Origin: CAZWDO01 sp964632485 [NCBI: uncultured bacterium]
Lineage (GTDB): Bacteria; JAGOEH01
Direction of reading: 5' to 3'
Assembly: GCA_964632485.1 (NCBI GenBank)
Contig: CAZWDO010000038.1
Location: 10,126-19,314 of the forward strand
DNA: 9,189 nt
Made by a program: the position numbers and the translations under genes. Of this stretch, positions 6,218-9,189 are shown one piece after another; positions within the stretch are counted from its first letter, which is position 1, and the number at the start of each line of letters is the position of its first letter. The notes beneath the pieces were generated by a model. That model was given only the letters and a program-made list of their open reading frames with translations, was not told the DNA's origin and ran no database searches.

Positions 6218-7489
6218 TTACCAAACCCGTTTACTGATATCGGAACGATAGAACATACCCTGAAAGCGGATGCAGGAAATATGAGAATATGCCAATTGAT
6301 ACGCTTGAGGCAGAGTATCGGCGATAGCGGTCAGTCCCATCACCCGCCCGCCATGGGTAACGATTTGCTTTTGATCGTTGAGTCGAGTGCCGGCGTGAAA
6401 CAGGATCAGATCGGGACGGTCCCAGCCATCCAAACCATCGATCGGAAACCCTTTTTCGTAATGCCCCGGATAGCCTTGGGAGGCCATGATAACGACAAGG
6501 GCCGATCGTTGCGAGTCACATACCAGCGGGAAGCGGGCCAATTCGCCATCACAGACAGCGGCAACGGTTTCTGCCCAATCGGACTTCAGCAGGGGGAGCG
6601 CGACTTGAGTCTCAGGATCACCCAGGCGGCAATTAAACTCAATAACGCGCGGCCCCTCGCGGGTAATCATCAAACCGGCATAAAGCACTCCCGAATACGG
6701 TGAGCCTTCGGCATTCATAGCATCGATCGTGGGCTGCAGGATTTCCACGTACACGCGTTTCATCAGAGCTTGATCCACAAAGGGAACCGGAGCATAGGCG
6801 CCCATTCCGCCGGTATTGGGTCCGAGATCGCCGTCGAAGACCTGTTTATGGTCCTGCGCGGGACAAAGAGCCTGAATTGATTTCCCGTCGCTGATCGCTA
6901 ATACCGAAAGCTCCTGTCCGCGCATGAATTCCTCAATCACCACCTTGGAGCCGGCATTGCCTAACTCTTTATCCTGCATCAGCCGGGCAAGAGCGGATTC
7001 AGCGTCCTGTAGAGTGGGACAGACAATCGCGCCTTTCCCGGCGGCCAGTCCATCGGCTTTGACCACACAAGGAGCTCCCAGACGGCGCAAATAGTTTAAA
7101 GCGCTATGATAATCATCAAAAGTCTCGTATTGGGCGGTTGGAATGCCATGGCGGCGCATGAAATTCTTGGCAAAAACCTTACTGCTTTCCAATTGAGCGG
7201 CTTTCATCGTGGGCCCGAATATTTTCAAACCTTCACGTAGAAACCGATCTACAATCCCTCCGGCCAATGGGTCTTCCGGCCCAACAATCGTATAATCAAT
7301 CCGTTCCCGGCGGACAGTCTCGATGATTTGATCATAATCGTTTTTACCAATAGACAACGGCTGCGCATAGTGATTGATACCTGGATTCCCCCCGTCCGTA
7401 ACATAGATCTGCGTTACCCGCGGAGATTGGTTTAACTTCCATACAATTGCATGTTCACGACCACCGTTGCCTATCACTAAAAATTTCAT
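6218..7489 (-). CDS. purD: Phosphoribosylamine--glycine ligase (GARS)
   Basis: This 423-residue enzyme catalyses the second step of purine synthesis. It joins glycine to 5-phosphoribosylamine with ATP to give GAR, in the cytoplasm. It has the complete family pattern: GNGGREHA (7-14) at the start; GPEDPLAGGIVD (70-81); the ATP-grasp segment CVVKADGLAAGKGAIV (141-156); VIEEFMRGQELSVLA (184-198); DGDLGPNTGGMGAYAP (219-234); the RLGDPETQ signature (288-295), with the Glu and Asn residues that bind magnesium nearby; and FYRSDI at the end (413-418). Length is normal and no domain is missing. ATG at 7489 has AAGGAG six bases upstream. It is a single-gene unit with its own promoter. Its stop lies in a 7-bp dyad (6204-6210 with 6226-6232) that lacks a T tract, so its terminator is unclear. 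Confidence 0.97.
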   Translation of the reverse strand: MKFLVIGNGGREHAIVWKLNQSPRVTQIYVTDGGNPGINHYAQPLSIGKNDYDQIIETVRRERIDYTIVGPEDPLAGGIVDRFLREGLKIFGPTMKAAQLESSKVFAKNFMRRHGIPTAQYETFDDYHSALNYLRRLGAPCVVKADGLAAGKGAIVCPTLQDAESALARLMQDKELGNAGSKVVIEEFMRGQELSVLAISDGKSIQALCPAQDHKQVFDGDLGPNTGGMGAYAPVPFVDQALMKRVYVEILQPTIDAMNAEGSPYSGVLYAGLMITREGPRVIEFNCRLGDPETQVALPLLKSDWAETVAAVCDGELARFPLVCDSQRSALVVIMASQGYPGHYEKGFPIDGLDGWDRPDLILFHAGTRLNDQKQIVTHGGRVMGLTAIADTLPQAYQLAYSHISCIRFQGMFYRSDISKRVW

Positions 7490-7512
7490 CGTTCGCTCCT
7501 TAAAATTGAATT

Positions 7513-7530
7513 ATCATTGGAATCAATGAT
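7513..7530 (-). promoter_or_regulatory. Small hairpin in the purD leader
   Basis: ATCATTG and CAATGAT form a perfect 7-bp inverted repeat around a 4-base loop. It lies between the purD transcription start and its ribosome site. It could stabilise the leader or bind a regulator. It does not look like a purine riboswitch, and the leader (about 65 bases) is too short for one of the known large classes. Confidence 0.3.
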
Positions 7531-7559
7531 CCAACCTTCCGACAGTTCACCGCGAACCC

Positions 7560-7588
7560 AATATAAAAAAACTCACAGATAGTGTCAA
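7560..7588 (-). promoter_or_regulatory. purD promoter
   Basis: On the minus strand a perfect TTGACA (7588-7583) is followed after 17 bases by TATATT (7565-7560). Transcription would begin near 7553, giving a leader of about 64 bases. The spacer has a run of seven T next to the -10 box. Confidence 0.75.
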
Positions 7589-7648
7589 GTCAAAATCAAA
7601 CCTGCATGATATTTTTCGGTGGAATAATGAAAATTTTAAAAATTTCTA

Positions 7649-7677
7649 TTGACATTCAGAGTTAAAACGGTTATATT
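7649..7677 (+). promoter_or_regulatory. tRNA-Met promoter
   Basis: TTGACA (7649-7654), 17 bases, then TATATT (7672-7677), with the mature tRNA beginning 13 bases further on. It has the same hexamers and spacing as the divergent purD promoter, so it is a strong housekeeping promoter. No stringent-control discriminator was judged. Confidence 0.8.
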
Positions 7678-7689
7678 AGACAAACCTTT

Positions 7690-7762
7690 GGCGGCGTAGC
7701 TCAGCTGGTAGAGCAGCGGAATCATAATCCGGTGGTCAGGGGTTCAAGTCCCTTCGCCGCTA
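7690..7762 (+). tRNA. tRNA-Met (anticodon CAT), probably elongator
   Basis: A 73-base cloverleaf: acceptor GGCGGCG with CGCCGCT, D-arm GCTC/GAGC, anticodon loop ATCATAA with CAT, T-arm AGGGG-TTCAAGT-CCCTT, discriminator A. CCA is not encoded. The pattern matches elongator Met tRNAs rather than initiator (no run of three G-C pairs in the anticodon stem). Ile2 (CAT with modified C) is less likely but not excluded. Two oddities are visible: the first acceptor pair is G-U, and the top pair of the anticodon stem is G27-G43. The 3' end is the probable integration site of the element to the right. Confidence 0.93.
7741..7762 (+). other. Putative attachment site (attL core) at the 3' end of tRNA-Met
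   Basis: Tyrosine recombinases often use the T-arm and acceptor end of a tRNA as the crossover core, and the element restores the tRNA end. An integrase gene with its 3' end facing this tRNA about 290 bases away is the classic layout. The matching attR copy would lie beyond the right edge, so the core cannot be bounded here. Confidence 0.45.
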
Positions 7763-7903
7763 ATCCAAGAGTCCCAACAACTTAGCATCTTCAAAGACTG
7801 AAAAAATAAGCCTCTTTGTCAGGTTTTCAGCTTTTCCCTCAGAACACACGAATTTTGCTGTTTACTTCTTGTTTTCCAAAGACTTAGAAGCCATTTTCAG
7901 AAA

Positions 7904-7930
7904 CCAATTATTCCAATTATCCCAATCTGG
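7904..7930. repeat. Three 9-base tandem repeats (CCAAT-type)
   Basis: CCAATTATT, CCAATTATC and CCAATCTGG follow each other without gaps at 7904, 7913 and 7922. They lie between the tRNA and the integrase, next to a second repeat set, and are candidate binding sites for integrase or an accessory protein. Confidence 0.5.
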
Positions 7931-7933
7931 TTG

Positions 7934-7962
7934 GTGACCATTTAGTGACCAGATGGTGACCA
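7934..7962. repeat. Three GTGACCA direct repeats at exact 11-base spacing (candidate integrase arm sites)
   Basis: GTGACCA begins at 7934, 7945 and 7956, each preceded by TG or TA. Spacing of one helical turn places all copies on one face of the DNA. The reverse complement of the middle copy, TGGTCACTA, resembles the lambda integrase arm-site consensus AGTCACTAT (known from lambda; the comparison is mine). Location beside the tRNA and integrase supports a role in recombination. Confidence 0.6.
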
Positions 7963-8007
7963 AAGATTGATACTTGTTTACTGAAACTAAATAATTAATT
8001 TAATTTT

Positions 8008-8040
8008 GCCATAGGAGGGATAACTCCTCCTATGGCTTTT
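8008..8040 (+). terminator. Perfect hairpin with T tail, rightward terminator between tRNA and integrase
   Basis: GCCATAGGAGG (8008-8018) pairs perfectly with CCTCCTATGGC (8026-8036) around a 7-base loop, and TTTT follows on the plus strand. It faces the integrase gene, so it would stop transcripts from the tRNA side. On the minus strand the stem is followed by AAAATTAAATT, so it is a poorer terminator for the integrase itself, though the only one near its 3' end. Confidence 0.6.
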
Positions 8041-8054
8041 ATCAGCAAACAGTT

Positions 8055-9161
8055 CTATTGATTCCATTGCAATGAATGATTCAACGCTTTAACTCCATCC
8101 AACATCTGTGATTCCATTCCCCGGACATATCGCAGGGTTGTTTTTATGTCCTGATGGCGGCACAAACGCTGAATGACGAATGGGGAGACACCTTCACGCG
8201 CCAATTTCGACGCATAATAACTTCGAGTATCGTGAAAATGATAGCCTTTGCCGTCCAAACCGCACTTCTTCAGCAACTTATGGAATGCTGTCTTCACATC
8301 CTTAATCGGTTTACCTTTGTACAAAAAAACATGAGCTTCATTGTCTTGGACCATTTTCCGCATTTCGATCAAAGCGTCGATTACATCTTCACATAGCATA
8401 ACATCTTGGGGGACACGACTTTTAGTTTGGAATAAATGAATTGCTTTTTTGTCAATATCAATCTGTTTCCACTTTAACGATAATAATTCGCCTCTTCTCA
8501 TCCCTGTCATTCCGGCGATGAATAGAATCGGTTTTAAATGTGTCTGGTCTCCTGTGCAATTTGTCAGCATTAGGTTAAACTCTTCTTCGGAAAATACGAT
8601 ATTGCGATTATTATGGGGGGTTTCAATTCGGATTGTCGAAACAATATCGTCTTTCACAATTCCTTGGGTAATCATAAAACGCCAGAACAACCTTAAAAAT
8701 ACGATTTCCTTATTGACTGTCGAAACAGTCCGAATTGAATGTCGTTTGTGAAGGTATCCCTGTATTTCATCATCTGTGATCGTGCTAATCAACTTTTTAC
8801 CAAAATGCGCGACTAAACTTCTTGAACTATGATAATGATCATCAATATACGTTGGTGATGTCCTTTTTCTTTTTCGAACAATCTTGTACGGCTCTTTTTC
8901 CAGAACATCGAAGAAGAGCTCCACGGCTTCACCTAACTTCATGTCTTTAATTTCATGGGTCGTCTGCTTCAACGGTTCATTCAGCAATTCATTGTAAAGA
9001 CGAAGGGAATACGCTTTTATATGAGCTTTGCTTACCTTTCCGACAACGCCGATCTGTTTCTGGACTCGTTTTCCGTGAATATACGCATCGAATTGATAAA
9101 CTTCTTGGCCATGTTTCGTAATAATGGAAACAAAATCACACACTCGTTTTTTCTCTGTCAT
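8055..9161 (-). CDS. Phage-type tyrosine recombinase (integrase)
   Basis: This 368-residue site-specific recombinase cuts and rejoins DNA at att sites. The N-terminal part (about 10-65) looks like a small arm-site-binding domain (YQFDAYIHGKRVQKQIG). Residues about 75-170 form the SAM-like core-binding domain. The catalytic domain follows with all key residues: R222 in TGMRRGELLSLKW, K247 in QTKSR, H310 and R313 in HFHDTRSYYAS, H336 in LCRHQD, and the nucleophile Y345 in LRYV. It therefore appears intact and possibly active. ATG at 9161 has AAAGG eight bases upstream; its promoter would lie beyond the right edge. Its 3' end points to tRNA-Met. Codon use is more AT-rich than in neighbouring host genes. 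Nothing suggests truncation. It could serve a prophage, an ICE or a satellite island. Confidence 0.95.
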   Translation of the reverse strand: MTEKKRVCDFVSIITKHGQEVYQFDAYIHGKRVQKQIGVVGKVSKAHIKAYSLRLYNELLNEPLKQTTHEIKDMKLGEAVELFFDVLEKEPYKIVRKRKRTSPTYIDDHYHSSRSLVAHFGKKLISTITDDEIQGYLHKRHSIRTVSTVNKEIVFLRLFWRFMITQGIVKDDIVSTIRIETPHNNRNIVFSEEEFNLMLTNCTGDQTHLKPILFIAGMTGMRRGELLSLKWKQIDIDKKAIHLFQTKSRVPQDVMLCEDVIDALIEMRKMVQDNEAHVFLYKGKPIKDVKTAFHKLLKKCGLDGKGYHFHDTRSYYASKLAREGVSPFVIQRLCRHQDIKTTLRYVRGMESQMLDGVKALNHSLQWNQ

Positions 9162-9189
9162 GGGAGTAACCTTTCTTACTCTACCTATG

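Larger units (their letters stand above)
7763..9189. mobile_element. Left end of an integrative element (prophage or integrative island), cut by window edge
   Basis: From the tRNA 3' end to the right edge the only gene is a phage-type integrase, preceded by a repeat-rich stretch resembling an attP arm. Base use is more AT-rich than in purD or the por genes, which agrees with acquired DNA. Cargo genes are not in the window, so it is not possible to say whether this is a prophage, an ICE or a genomic island. Confidence 0.6.

Noticed and set aside
6197-6703. 168-codon plus-strand frame inside purD
   Set aside because: It is antisense to a complete, conserved purD gene and its product has no recognisable pattern.
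7490-7560. Purine riboswitch in the purD leader
   Set aside because: The leader is only about 65 bases, with one small 7-bp hairpin and no sign of the three-way junction of purine riboswitches.
7798-7830. CTGAAAA/TTTTCAG inverted repeat after the tRNA as its terminator
   Set aside because: It is seven A/T-rich pairs with a 19-base loop; too weak to call.

Overview
The window looks like a chromosomal stretch of an anaerobic or facultatively anaerobic bacterium of moderate GC (roughly mid to high forties by eye). All protein genes lie on the minus strand; the only plus-strand gene is a tRNA. The gamma-delta-alpha order of a pyruvate:ferredoxin oxidoreductase, a secreted DUF4384 protein and an FN3 lipoprotein together suggest a member of the FCB side of the tree (Calditrichota or KSB1-like). 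This placement is a weak inference. The best promoters have the sigma70 form TTGACA-17-TATATT rather than the divergent promoters of true Bacteroidota.

Read in the direction of transcription (right to left), the layout is as follows. At 9161-8055 there is a phage-type tyrosine recombinase, whose 3' end faces a tRNA-Met(CAT) gene at 7690-7762. The roughly 290 bases between them are packed with short direct repeats. This is most simply the left end of an integrative element that entered at the 3' end of the tRNA and continues beyond the right edge. Next, purD (7489-6218) has its own strong promoter, divergent from that of the tRNA. After a 311-base control region comes a translationally coupled pair of envelope genes: an FN3 lipoprotein (5906-5028) and a secreted DUF4384 protein (5031-3388). 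The latter has a CxxCH motif, an aromatic-rich block and an Arg/Pro/Ser repeat tail. The pair ends at a good intrinsic terminator near 3250. A new promoter then drives a PfkB-type sugar kinase (3041-2130), followed by a GT2 glycosyltransferase (2077-1124), porG (1086-511), porD (514-185) and the first 58 codons of porA (174 to the left edge).

porG-porD-porA form a tight operon (a 4-base overlap, then a 10-base gap) that builds an oxidoreductase linking pyruvate oxidation to ferredoxin reduction. The kinase and glycosyltransferase may be read into it, because no terminator was seen between them. The parts least explained by known annotation are the coupled lipoprotein/DUF4384 pair with its palindromic upstream region, and the repeat-rich attachment-site arm of the mobile element.
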